54,764 bases of DNA from positions 1 through 54,764 of the forward strand of contig JANXTA010000134.1 in the NCBI GenBank assembly GCA_025356395.1. Reading direction: 5' to 3'. The stretch is from Betaproteobacteria bacterium. Its GTDB lineage: Bacteria > Pseudomonadota > Gammaproteobacteria > Burkholderiales > Burkholderiaceae_D. Below, in pieces: positions 8,311 through 17,515 of this stretch (position 1 is the first letter of the stretch; each line of letters begins with the position of its first letter). Both the position numbers and the translations under genes were made by a program. The notes below the pieces were generated by a model. That model was not told the origin of the DNA. It did no database searches and worked only from the letters and a program-made list of their open reading frames with translations.

Positions 8311-8589
8311 TCAACTTGAATGCCACGCGGTGAGCACGATCAATTCGTCTGCCCGATTGCGGTGGTAGACGAAGTAACGGACACGCCCCACGTGGATCCG
8401 TCGAACGAGATCCAGCCTGCTATTCGTGACCTGCACGCCGACACCCGGCTTGCGGATGAGCAGCGCGATTGCCGCTTTCAGGTCGTCGCGGAAAGCATCC
8501 GGAGCTGAAGTTCGGTTGGCCCGCCGCCAGCGTTCGATGCGCTCGGTTTCGGAAGCTGCACGCCTCGTGAAGCGCAGGCGCAATGCCAT
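8311..8589 (-). CDS. RelE/ParE-family toxin
   Basis: A 92-residue basic protein with the ParE/RelE pattern: LRFTRRAASETERIERWRR at the N-terminus, then a DDLKAAIALLIRKPGVGVQV segment, VRRIHVGRVRYFVYHR, and a C-terminal IVLTAWHSS strand. ParE-type members poison DNA gyrase and RelE types cut mRNA on ribosomes. The VGRVRYFVYHR and WH ending resemble plasmid-stabilisation ParE proteins, but which activity applies cannot be read from the sequence. Its ATG lies 2 bases after the antitoxin stop, as expected for a type II module. Confidence 0.82.
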   Translation of the reverse strand: MALRLRFTRRAASETERIERWRRANRTSAPDAFRDDLKAAIALLIRKPGVGVQVTNSRLDLVRRIHVGRVRYFVYHRNRADELIVLTAWHSS

Positions 8590-8591
8590 CT

Positions 8592-8813
8592 TCAGGAGAC
8601 GCGGTCGAGACGCTCGAAGAGTTCTTCGGCCGAGATCGTTTCACCCCGATCCGCCTCAGCAATCGCTTCGAGAAGCCGATCCTCGTCTGCTGCCGAGAGA
8701 TGAACGTCCCGTCGTGCCTCACGCGCGAGAACGACAACCGTCGCACCATCGGGAACGTCGAGGCCTTCGACGGCCAGCTTTTCTGCAACAACGATACCGG
8801 TGGCGACTTGCAT
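8592..8813 (-). CDS. Type II antitoxin
   Basis: A 73-residue acidic protein directly upstream of the toxin. The N-terminal half (about residues 9-32: VAEKLAVEGLDVPDGATVVVLA) looks like a small DNA-binding or dimerisation unit. The C-terminal half (ADEDRLLEAIAEADRGETISAEELFERLD) is the acidic helix that typically wraps the toxin; the ISAEELFERL ending is common in antitoxins paired with ParE/RelE proteins. It is the first gene of the pair and probably autoregulates it, though I see no clear palindrome. Confidence 0.75.
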   Translation of the reverse strand: MQVATGIVVAEKLAVEGLDVPDGATVVVLAREARRDVHLSAADEDRLLEAIAEADRGETISAEELFERLDRVS

Positions 8814-8873
8814 GAATGGATGCTAGTCCGAGACCTCGATTCCGCCAGTCATCGAACGAATGAAGCGATCGGT

Positions 8874-10214
8874 CTACAACGGCCGTTGCGGATCCGGGAT
8901 CGGCTTCGGCCCCGGGCCTTTGTGGACCCTGGGCGCCTGCTTCGCTTCCCCGGGGAACAGCCCGTGCCGCGGCCCACCTCGCGGCAACGCCCCCGCGATC
9001 AGTTCGATCCAGTGCAGGACCGGCATCTGCGTCCCGCTCTGCAGGTGCGTGATGCAACCGATGTTGGCCGACACGATCGCGTCGGGCTGCAAAGCCGCGA
9101 GCTGGGTGAGCTTGCGGTCGCGCAAGGCCGTCGCTAGTTCGGGTTGCAGGACCGAGTAGGTACCCGCCGACCCGCAGCACAGATGGCTCTCGGCACACAG
9201 TTTCACGTCGACGCCCGCCGCGGTCAGCATGGCCTCGACGGGTCCACGAATCTGCTGGCCATGTTGCAGCGTGCACGGCGGATGCCAAGCGACCCGACGC
9301 GTCGACGGCGCACCGAGTTTCGCGACCAGGTAGTCGGTGAAGGGCGCGAGCACCTCGGACACGTCGAGCGTCAGCGCGCTGATGCGTTCAGCCTTGACCG
9401 CGTAGTCGGGGTCGTTGCGCAGCAGATGGCCGTATTCCTTCAGCATCGCGCCGCAGCCCGATGCGTTCATCACGATGCCCTCGGCGCCGGCTTCGAGATG
9501 CGGCCACCAGGCATCGATGTTCCGCTTCACGTCCTTCAAGGCGCCGTCGTGATCGCTGAGGTGGTGGCGGATCGCGCCACAGCAGCCGACCTTGCGTGCG
9601 ACGATCGTCTCGATGCCGATCGCATCGAGCACGCGGACAGTCGCGTCGTTGATCTGCGGCGCCATCGCGGGTTGCACGCAACCGGCGAGCATCAACATCT
9701 TCCGCGCGTGCCGGTCGAGCTTGAGCGTCTTCTGCTTCTCGTGTTTCGTGCCCGGCACCTTGGTCGCGAGGGCGGCAGGCAGCAGCGGTCGGACCTTCCT
9801 GCCGATCTTCATCGCGGGGTCGAACAGCCAGCGGCGCGTCAGCCCTTCGCGCAGCGCCAGGCGCTCGAGCCGTTCCGCGAGGGGCCGCGGCTCGGTCGCC
9901 CGCTCCTCGACGACCCGGCGACCGATGTCGACGAGGCGGCCGTATTCCACGCCCGACGGGCAGGTCGTCTCGCAGTTGCGACAGGTCAGGCAGCGATCGA
10001 GATGGAGTCGCGTCGAGGCGGTGGCCGGCGCGCCCTCGAGGACTTCCTTGATCAGGTAGATGCGGCCACGCGGACTGTCGAGTTCGTCGCCGAGCAGTTG
10101 ATAGGTCGGGCAGGTCGCCGTGCAGAAGCCGCAATGCACGCAGCGTCGCAGGATGGCTTCGGCCTCGTTGCCGTCGACGGTGCCGCGGATGAAGTCGGCG
10201 AGGTGGGTTTCCAT
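8874..10214 (-). CDS. glcF: Glycolate oxidase iron-sulfur subunit GlcF
   Basis: GlcF passes electrons from the GlcDE flavoprotein to the membrane quinone pool. The 446-residue product begins METHLADFIRGT. It has two [4Fe-4S] CxxCxxCxxxCP motifs, at Cys25/28/31/35 (CVHCGFCTATCP) and Cys75/78/81/85 (CLTCRNCETTCP). Two CCG domains follow, with VGCCGAIRHH and HLCCGSAGTY. Length and order fit E. coli GlcF (407) with a C-terminal Pro/Lys-rich extension of about 30 residues. It lies 17 bases downstream of glcE in the order D-E-F. Confidence 0.95.
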   Translation of the reverse strand: METHLADFIRGTVDGNEAEAILRRCVHCGFCTATCPTYQLLGDELDSPRGRIYLIKEVLEGAPATASTRLHLDRCLTCRNCETTCPSGVEYGRLVDIGRRVVEERATEPRPLAERLERLALREGLTRRWLFDPAMKIGRKVRPLLPAALATKVPGTKHEKQKTLKLDRHARKMLMLAGCVQPAMAPQINDATVRVLDAIGIETIVARKVGCCGAIRHHLSDHDGALKDVKRNIDAWWPHLEAGAEGIVMNASGCGAMLKEYGHLLRNDPDYAVKAERISALTLDVSEVLAPFTDYLVAKLGAPSTRRVAWHPPCTLQHGQQIRGPVEAMLTAAGVDVKLCAESHLCCGSAGTYSVLQPELATALRDRKLTQLAALQPDAIVSANIGCITHLQSGTQMPVLHWIELIAGALPRGGPRHGLFPGEAKQAPRVHKGPGPKPIPDPQRPL

Positions 10215-10231
10215 GCGGTCGTGTGGGCGTT

Positions 10232-11479
10232 TCAGAGGTCGGGGTAGAGGCGTCCGCGATTGAACAGGCGGGCGGGATCGAACTCGGCCTTGAGGCGTCG
10301 GTGGATGGCCAGCAGCGGAACCGATAACGGCGTGAAGACGCCGTGCAGCGTCTTGATGTCTTCGGAAGCGCGCCACAACGTCGCGTGACCGCCGAGGCGG
10401 GTCGCCGCGTCGCGGATCGTTGGCGCGTCTGCATGCGTCGCGATCCAGCGCAGCGCACCGCCCCATTCGATCAACTGATCCGTGAAGCCGAGCGCGTCCG
10501 CATCGAGCGGCGGCGCGGTCGGCGGCAACGCGATGCGCCAAAGGGGCGCATCGACCGCACGCGATGCGAAGAAGTGATCGGTCTGCTCGCGCATACCGGC
10601 CCATGCGGCCTCGGCCTCCCACGGCTCGACGTCGAGTCCGCCGATGCGGCGGATGCCCGACTGCACGGCGGCTTCGCTGCCTTCGAGGCGCACCAGGAGG
10701 CGGCCACCACGCGCTGCGTACCCACCCCCCTCCGAGGCCTTTGAGCGCCAGGCGCTCGCGGTGATCGCAATGGGTAATCCGGCCCACTGGTTGAGCGTGA
10801 GGAGGGCGGCTGCTTCATCGAGCGTGAACGACAGCGTGACGGTCTGTGCAGGTAGCGGAAGCACCTTCAGCGACATCTCGGTGAGGACGCCGAGCGTGCC
10901 GAGCGACCCCGTCATTGCGCGGCTGACGTCGTAGCCCGCCACGTTCTTCATGACCTGTCCGCCGAAGGCCAGCGGCTGGCCGCGTCCGTCGATCATGCGC
11001 ACGCCGAGGACGAAGTCGCGGACCGATCCTGCGGCCATGCGGCGCGGCCCCGACAGTCCGGTCGCGACGCAGCCGCCCAGCGTCGCGCCGCGCGTTGCTG
11101 CCGTCGTCGCGCGCGAGATCGAATCGTCGCCGGCCAGCGGCAGCCTCGATCCCGAGGTCGGGGAGAAATGGGGCGGTTCGAAGGCCAGCATCTGGCGATT
11201 CTCCGTGAGCAGTGCCTCGACCTCGCGGAGCGGCGTGCCGGCGCGCGCGACCAGCACCAGCTCGCTCGGTTCGTAGTCGACGATGCCGCTGTGCCCGCGC
11301 ACGTCGAGCGCCACGCCTTCGACGCGATGGCCGTACCAGGCCTTGGTAACACCGCCGCGGATGGCGATCGGCGTGCCGGCGGCAGCGGCCGTCTTCACGC
11401 CGTCGATCAGCGCATCGAGTCCGTCGGACAGGGTCGACGCGCTGGAAGTGGCGGCCTTCTCCCGCAGGTTGCTCGCCAT
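10232..11479 (-). CDS. glcE: Glycolate oxidase FAD-binding subunit GlcE
   Basis: This 415-residue protein carries a PCMH-type FAD-binding domain: PIAIRGGVTKAWYG, LDVRGHSGIVDYEPSELVL, RAGTPLREVEALL, and RATTAATRGATLGGCVATG. The C-terminal part ends FDPARLFNRGRLYPDL, the usual closing motif of this subunit. Its ATG shares one base with the glcD stop (TGATG), showing translational coupling. GlcE works with GlcD and GlcF in oxidising glycolate to glyoxylate at the inner membrane. Confidence 0.94.
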   Translation of the reverse strand: MASNLREKAATSSASTLSDGLDALIDGVKTAAAAGTPIAIRGGVTKAWYGHRVEGVALDVRGHSGIVDYEPSELVLVARAGTPLREVEALLTENRQMLAFEPPHFSPTSGSRLPLAGDDSISRATTAATRGATLGGCVATGLSGPRRMAAGSVRDFVLGVRMIDGRGQPLAFGGQVMKNVAGYDVSRAMTGSLGTLGVLTEMSLKVLPLPAQTVTLSFTLDEAAALLTLNQWAGLPIAITASAWRSKASEGGGYAARGGRLLVRLEGSEAAVQSGIRRIGGLDVEPWEAEAAWAGMREQTDHFFASRAVDAPLWRIALPPTAPPLDADALGFTDQLIEWGGALRWIATHADAPTIRDAATRLGGHATLWRASEDIKTLHGVFTPLSVPLLAIHRRLKAEFDPARLFNRGRLYPDL

Positions 11480-12978
11480 CAGAAGCGCGGCAGCTCGGGA
11501 TGCGGCAGTGCGCCGCCGTGAATGTGCATGCGGCCGAACTCGGCGCAGCGATGCAGCGAAGGGATGCCCTTGTCCGGATTCAGCAGACCGGCCTCGTCGA
11601 AGGCTCGCTTCACGCCGCGGAAGCGTTCCAGCTCCGGCGCTTCGAACTGCAGGCACATCTGGTTGATTTTCTCGATGCCGACGCCGTGCTCGCCGGTGAT
11701 GGTGCCGCCCAGCGTCACGCACAGCGCGAGGATCTCGGCGCCGAAGTCCTCGGCGCGTCGGAGTTCATCGGCATCGTTGGCATCGAAGAGGATCAGCGGA
11801 TGCAGGTTGCCGTCGCCGGCATGGAATACGTTGGGGCAACGCAGTTGATACGTGATCTCCATCGCCTGGATCGCCTTCAGCATCTCGCCGAGGCGCTTCT
11901 TGGGGATGGTGCCGTCCATGCAGTAGTAGTCGGGCGACACGCGGCCCGCGGCGGGGAAGGCGTTCTTGCGACCGGCCCAGTACTTGAGACGCTCGGTTTC
12001 GTTTTGCGCGACCACCAGGCGCTTGGCACCCGACGCGGCGAGCACCGCTTCCATGTGCGCGATCTCGTGCGTCACTTCGTCGACCGTGCCGTCGGACTCG
12101 CACAGCAGGATAGCCGCGGCGTCGAGGTCGTAGCCGGCCTTCGCGAACGGCTCGACCATGCGCGTGGCCTGCTGGTCCATCATCTCCAGCCCCGCGGGGA
12201 TGATGCCGGCCGAGATGATCGCGGCGACCGCATCGCCGGCAGTCTCTACATCGTCGAACGACGCCATGATCAGCTTCGCGGCCTGCGGCTTCGGGATCAG
12301 CCTGACGGTGACCTCAGTGACGACGGCGAGCATGCCCTCGGAGCCGATGACCAGCGCGAGCAGGTCGAGGCCCGGGCTGTCGGGTGCCTCGGAGCCGAAC
12401 ACGATCGCCTCGCCGCGCATCGTGAGGCCGCGGACCTGCAGCACGTTGTGGACGGTGAGGCCGTACTTCAGGCAGTGCACGCCGCCCGAGTTCTCCGCGA
12501 CGTTGCCGCCGATGCTGCAGGCGATCTGCGACGACGGGTCGGGCGCGTAGTAGAGGCCGTGCGCGGCGGCGGCTTCGGAGATCGCGAGATTGCGGACGCC
12601 CGGTTGCACGACCGCGGTCCGCGCCAGTGGATCGAGTTTGACGATGCGGTTGAGCTTGGCGCACGCGAGCAACACGCCTTGGCCGTGCGGCATCGAGCCA
12701 CCCGACAGGCTGGTACCTGCTCCGCGCGCGACCACCGGCACGTCGAGGCTGGAACAGAGCCGCAGGATGGCCGCGATCTGCTCTTCAGTCTCGGGCAACG
12801 CGACGACCATCGGCTGCTGGCGGAACATCGACAGCCCGTCGCATTCGTAGGGGCGCGTGTCGGTCTGCTTCCACAGCACGCTGGTCGCCGGAAGGATTGC
12901 CAGGAGGGCTTTTGCCACTTCGGCCTGACGGTCGGGAAACACGCGGGCATCGAGCGGAAGGTCTGCGATTGCATTCAT
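11479..12978 (-). CDS. glcD: Glycolate oxidase catalytic subunit GlcD
   Basis: GlcD is the FAD-containing catalytic subunit that oxidises glycolate (and D-lactate) to the 2-oxo acid. The 499-residue length equals E. coli GlcD. The FAD-binding domain has VVARGAGTSLSGGSMPHGQGVL and SIGGNVAENSGGVHCLKYG; the C-terminal FAD-oxidase domain ends with NVFHAGDGNLHP, the catalytic-loop motif GEHGVGIEKI, and KRAFDEAGLLNPDKGIPSL. It is first in the glcDEF operon and divergent from an aldo/keto reductase gene across 129 bases. No GlcC-type regulator is encoded in this window. Confidence 0.95.
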   Translation of the reverse strand: MNAIADLPLDARVFPDRQAEVAKALLAILPATSVLWKQTDTRPYECDGLSMFRQQPMVVALPETEEQIAAILRLCSSLDVPVVARGAGTSLSGGSMPHGQGVLLACAKLNRIVKLDPLARTAVVQPGVRNLAISEAAAAHGLYYAPDPSSQIACSIGGNVAENSGGVHCLKYGLTVHNVLQVRGLTMRGEAIVFGSEAPDSPGLDLLALVIGSEGMLAVVTEVTVRLIPKPQAAKLIMASFDDVETAGDAVAAIISAGIIPAGLEMMDQQATRMVEPFAKAGYDLDAAAILLCESDGTVDEVTHEIAHMEAVLAASGAKRLVVAQNETERLKYWAGRKNAFPAAGRVSPDYYCMDGTIPKKRLGEMLKAIQAMEITYQLRCPNVFHAGDGNLHPLILFDANDADELRRAEDFGAEILALCVTLGGTITGEHGVGIEKINQMCLQFEAPELERFRGVKRAFDEAGLLNPDKGIPSLHRCAEFGRMHIHGGALPHPELPRF

Positions 12979-13107
12979 CGTTCGACGTTAACACGTCGTT
13001 GAGGGTTGGCAAACTTGTCGATTGCAGCGAGTCGAGAACTCGGCGATCGACGCGGCGTCCGACCTCTTTTTGCAACGAACAATTCAGCGCAAACACAAGG
13101 AATCGCA

Positions 13108-14103
<996 letters not shown>

Positions 14104-14228
14104 TGAACGCGCGTTCGGCGTGGTTCGGCGGCGGTGTCGTCGCGCGCGCGGTGGCAGGCGCCTGATGCTTCGCCCGTGACGAGCGCGTCGTCACCCCGAA
14201 GGTTGCGAAGCCGATCGCCGCGGCAACG

Positions 14229-14537
14229 GTGCCGTGCGAGACCGATGCGCGACGCGTCGGCAGCCGGCACGTTGGCGCCGCCGCGACCGCGTGCAAGGCC
14301 GACATCGAAGATCTCGCCGGCCATCGCGTGCGCTGGAGCGACGAGACCTCCGCTGTCCCGCGTTTCGCGCGCTTCGCATGGCGTGACCGCGCGCAGGGCA
14401 CGATCACCTTCATCGGCGACCAGGCGGAGTTCGAGAACGGGGCCGGCAGCTTTCAGCCGGTGACCTACGAGTGCGATTTCGATCCCGCGGGAGGCAAGGC
14501 CCGCGCCGTCCGGGTGCGCCAGGGTCGCCTGCCTTGA
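14229..14537 (+). CDS. Small conserved hypothetical protein, N-terminus uncertain or damaged
   Basis: The C-terminal 75 residues look like a real small domain: ACKADIEDL, an aromatic RFARFAWRDRAQGTITFIGD strand pair, FENGAGSFQPVTYECDFDP, and the ending VRVRQGRLP. This resembles a recurrent, unnamed proteobacterial exported protein ending in a YxCDFDP...GRL pattern. The GTG at 14229 lacks a ribosome-binding site. Upstream in the same frame an ATG at 14103 overlaps the aldo/keto reductase stop, but that reading meets a TGA at 14163-14165. So either the true start is an alternative codon or the gene has lost its signal peptide through a nonsense change. Confidence 0.5.
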   Translation: MPCETDARRVGSRHVGAAATACKADIEDLAGHRVRWSDETSAVPRFARFAWRDRAQGTITFIGDQAEFENGAGSFQPVTYECDFDPAGGKARAVRVRQGRLP

Positions 14538-14697
14538 CGTCGGCTGCGACTGCACACACGACGGGGGTCGTCGCAGCGCCGCGGCTCGCCTGGAAAGGGC
14601 GATCGATCCGACGCGTCGACCGCCCGATCCGTCAGGCGTGTTGAGCGACAATCGGGGCTTCGACCCCGATGTCCGGAGTCGCTCGTCGGAGTCTGTC

Positions 14698-15873
14698 TTG
14701 CCTCAACCCATCACCTGCATCGAAGACCTGCGCCTGCTGGCGAAACGGCGTGTCCCGAAGATGTTCTACGACTACGCCGACTCGGGTTCGTGGACCGAGT
14801 CGACCTACCAGGCGAACGCGTCGGACTTCGCGAAGATCAAGCTGCGTCAACGCGTCGCGGTCGACATGACCGACCGCTCGCTGGCGTCGACGATGATCGG
14901 TCAGAAGGTCGCGATGCCGGTCGCGCTCGCACCCACCGGCCTCACGGGCATGCAGCACGCCGACGGCGAGATTCTCGCAGCGCGCGCCGCAGAAAAGGCC
15001 GGCGTCCCTTTCACCCTGTCGACGATGAGCATCTGCTCGATCGAGGATGTGGCCGAACACACGTCGGCGCCGTTCTGGTTCCAGCTCTACGTGATGAAGG
15101 ACCGCGAGTTCATCGGTCGGATGATCGATCGCGCGAAGGCCGCGCGCTGCAGCGCGCTGGTGCTGACCTTCGACCTGCAGATCCTCGGCCAGCGCCACAA
15201 GGACGTGAAGAACGGCCTCACCGCACCGCCCAAGCCGACGATCGCCAATCTCATCAACCTCGCGACCAAGCCGCGCTGGTGCCTCGGGATGCTGGGCACG
15301 AAGCGTCGGACCTTCGGCAACATCGTCGGCCATGCGAAGGGCGTCAGGGACGTGACGTCGCTGTCGTCGTGGACCGCCGAACAGTTCGATCCCAAGCTGT
15401 CCTGGGACGACGTGCAATGGATCAAGGAGCGCTGGGGCGGCAAGCTGATCCTCAAGGGCATCCTCGACCCCGAGGACGGCGAGAAGGCCGCGAAACTCGC
15501 GGACTCAGGCATCGTCGACGCGATGATCGTGTCGAACCACGGCGGTCGCCAGCTCGACGGCGCGATGTCGTCGATCGAGGCGCTGCCGACCCTTGTCGAT
15601 GCGGTGGGCGAGCGCATCGAGATCTTCATGGACGGCGGCATCCGCTCGGGACAGGACGTCATCAAGGCCGTCGCCCTCGGCGCGAAGGGCGTGTTCATCG
15701 GGCGGCCGTTCCTGTACGGCCTCGGGGCGATGGGCGAGGCCGGCGTGACGATCTGCCTCGAGGTGATCCGGAAGGAGCTCGACGTCACGATGGCGTTGTG
15801 CGGGTTGCGCGACATCGCCGCCGTCGATCGGAAGATCCTGGTGTCGTCGACGATTCCGCACTTCGCGCTGTGA
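14698..15873 (+). CDS. lldD: FMN-dependent L-lactate dehydrogenase (alpha-hydroxy acid dehydrogenase)
   Basis: The TTG at 14698 is preferred because GGAG lies just upstream and the family N-terminus (ITCIEDLRLLAKRRVPKMFY) begins immediately; a GTG 60 bases upstream adds 20 unrelated residues. The 391-residue product has FMN-binding and catalytic motifs: DYADSGSWTE, APTGLTGMQHADGE, TLSTMSICSIEDVA, FQLYVMKDR, the substrate-binding and proton-abstracting SNHGGRQLDG, and FMDGGIRSGQDVIKA and GRPFLYGLGA. It oxidises L-lactate, or a related 2-hydroxy acid, to the 2-oxo acid and feeds the respiratory chain. The next gene starts within its stop codon. Confidence 0.93.
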   Translation: MPQPITCIEDLRLLAKRRVPKMFYDYADSGSWTESTYQANASDFAKIKLRQRVAVDMTDRSLASTMIGQKVAMPVALAPTGLTGMQHADGEILAARAAEKAGVPFTLSTMSICSIEDVAEHTSAPFWFQLYVMKDREFIGRMIDRAKAARCSALVLTFDLQILGQRHKDVKNGLTAPPKPTIANLINLATKPRWCLGMLGTKRRTFGNIVGHAKGVRDVTSLSSWTAEQFDPKLSWDDVQWIKERWGGKLILKGILDPEDGEKAAKLADSGIVDAMIVSNHGGRQLDGAMSSIEALPTLVDAVGERIEIFMDGGIRSGQDVIKAVALGAKGVFIGRPFLYGLGAMGEAGVTICLEVIRKELDVTMALCGLRDIAAVDRKILVSSTIPHFAL

Positions 15874-16904
15874 GCGCTGTCGACTCGACCGCGCCGGTCG
15901 AAGGCGACGTCGTCCTGCGTGATTTCCGCTTCGCATCCGGCGAGACGCTGCCAGAACTGCGGCTCCACTACCGGACGTTCGGCACCCTGGTCCGCGATGC
16001 CGAAGGCACCGCGACCAATGCCATCCTGATCCTCCACGGGACCGGCGGCAGCGGTGCGCAGTTCATCCGCCCCGAGTTCTCGGAACGGCTGTTCGCGGTC
16101 GGCGGCCTGCTAGACGCGACGAAGTACTACCTTGTGCTGCCCGACGGCATCGGCCACGGCGCGTCGAGCAAGCCCAGCGACGGACTTCGCGCGCGCTTCC
16201 CGGCGTATGGCTATCGCGACATGATCGACGCACAGCATCGACTGCTGACGGAGGGCCTCGGCGTCGATCATCTACGACTGGTGATGGGTACGTCGATGGG
16301 CGGCATGCACAGCTGGCTGTGGGGCCAGCTCCATCCACGATTCATGGACGCGCTGATGCCGCTCGCGAGCCTGCCCGGCCAGATCTCCGGCCGCAATCGC
16401 GCTTGGCGGCGCGTCATCATCGATGTGGTCCGCAACGATCCCGCGTGGCAGGGCGGCGACTACGTGGAGCAGCCGCCGTTGTCGTCGCGCGTCGCGACGC
16501 AGATGATCTGGCTGATGAGCAGCAACGCAGTCCTGCGCCAGGCCCAGATGCCGACGCTCGGCGAGGCCGACACGTTGCTCGACATGCCTGGCACCCTCGC
16601 CAAGACACCGGTCGACGTCAACGACCTGCTGTACCAGATCGAGGCGTCGCGCGACTACGACCCCGCACCAGGTCTCGAACGGATCCGCGTGCCGCTGGTC
16701 GCGGTGAACTTCGCCGACGACCTGATCAATCCGCCCGAGCTCGGCATCCTCGAGCGAGGGATCGTCGAGGTGGCGCGCGGCGAGGCGGTCGTCATCGCGA
16801 GCAGCGAGGCGACGTGCGGCCACGGGACGCATACCGTCGCGGAAGTCTGGGAACCCTATCTTTCCGAGTTGCTGAATCGATCGAATAGCAAAGTTGCCGC
16901 TTGA
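15870..16904 (+). CDS. Alpha/beta hydrolase of the MetX-like (homoserine acetyltransferase) family
   Basis: The GTG at 15870 overlaps the lldD stop (GTGA), so the two are translationally coupled. The 344-residue protein has the MetX-type alpha/beta hydrolase layout: LRLHYRTFGTL, the oxyanion strand AILILHGTGGSG, the PDGIGHGASSKPSDGLRARF segment, the nucleophile elbow VMGTSMGGMHSWLWG, an acid in VAVNFADDLINPP, and a His in ATCGHGTHT near the C-terminus. The triad is present, but the specific homoserine acetyltransferase signatures are weak, so an esterase or acyltransferase of unknown substrate is safer. Pairing with lldD hints at a hydroxy-acid ester. Confidence 0.82.
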   Translation: MSAVDSTAPVEGDVVLRDFRFASGETLPELRLHYRTFGTLVRDAEGTATNAILILHGTGGSGAQFIRPEFSERLFAVGGLLDATKYYLVLPDGIGHGASSKPSDGLRARFPAYGYRDMIDAQHRLLTEGLGVDHLRLVMGTSMGGMHSWLWGQLHPRFMDALMPLASLPGQISGRNRAWRRVIIDVVRNDPAWQGGDYVEQPPLSSRVATQMIWLMSSNAVLRQAQMPTLGEADTLLDMPGTLAKTPVDVNDLLYQIEASRDYDPAPGLERIRVPLVAVNFADDLINPPELGILERGIVEVARGEAVVIASSEATCGHGTHTVAEVWEPYLSELLNRSNSKVAA

Positions 16905-17007
16905 CCGATCATTCGTTGACGGGCGCAAGCAATGGATGCACACCTGGTAGTCCTTTGGGAGGAGGACTTTCCGGTCGTTTCGTCGATGGACTGCCAAGGG
17001 GAATGGT

Positions 17008-17515
17008 GTGCGGCAATTCTTTGGAAAGCTCGTATTCGTGGCGTTGGCCCTGGCCGGCGTCCAGCGCCGTCGTCCTGCTGCAACTGAATCCGACGGTGCT
17101 CGACACGACTTATCAGTCGAGCATCGGAGCCGCCGCGCTGATCCAGTTCGTCAATCTCGAACCCTTCGCGGTCGATATCTACTGGATCAACTACACGGGT
17201 GACCGGGTGTCCCACCACACCATCGCCATCGGCGGGTCCTACTTCCAGGGCACGTTCATCACGCATCCGTGGATCGCCGCGGAGTTCGGAAGCGGCGACA
17301 CGCCGACACAAGGCACCGGCCTTCTGCTCGACGGCTTCCTGGCCCAGACCGTGAATCTGAACCAGACGACGGCGCTCGCCGACATCGCGTATATCGGTCT
17401 GCTGCCGAGCAGCGTTCCCGAGCCGTCGGTCCTGCTCCTGTCGCTGGCCGGTGGTGCGGCGCTCGTATCGACTAGGTCGCGCAAGAAGAACGCCGGCTCG
17501 GCCCGGACCGCCTAA
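17008..17515 (+). pseudogene. VHL beta-domain-like PEP-CTERM protein, frameshifted after the signal peptide
   Basis: A GTG at 17008 with AAGGGG six bases upstream starts a clean signal peptide (MRQFFGKLVFVALALAG). The rest of the protein is in the next frame, so a single extra base lies near 17058-17066; removing it gives about 168 residues. The body (IQFVNLEPFAVDIYWINYTG, YFQGTFITHPWIAAEF, GLLLDGFLAQTVNL) has the spacing of the von Hippel-Lindau beta-domain fold as seen in bacterial exported proteins. It closes with a PEP-CTERM tag: VPEP, a hydrophobic helix, then RSRKK. PEP-CTERM proteins are handled by exosortase, which is not in this window. Stops overlap the convergent araC-type gene. 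Confidence 0.75.

Noticed and set aside
11500-13002. 500-codon plus-strand ORF opposite glcD
   Set aside because: Mirror frame of glcD; no recognisable protein.
14163-14165. TGA followed by a Cys codon as a selenocysteine site
   Set aside because: No SECIS-like hairpin or selenoprotein family is apparent; nonsense change or wrong start is simpler.
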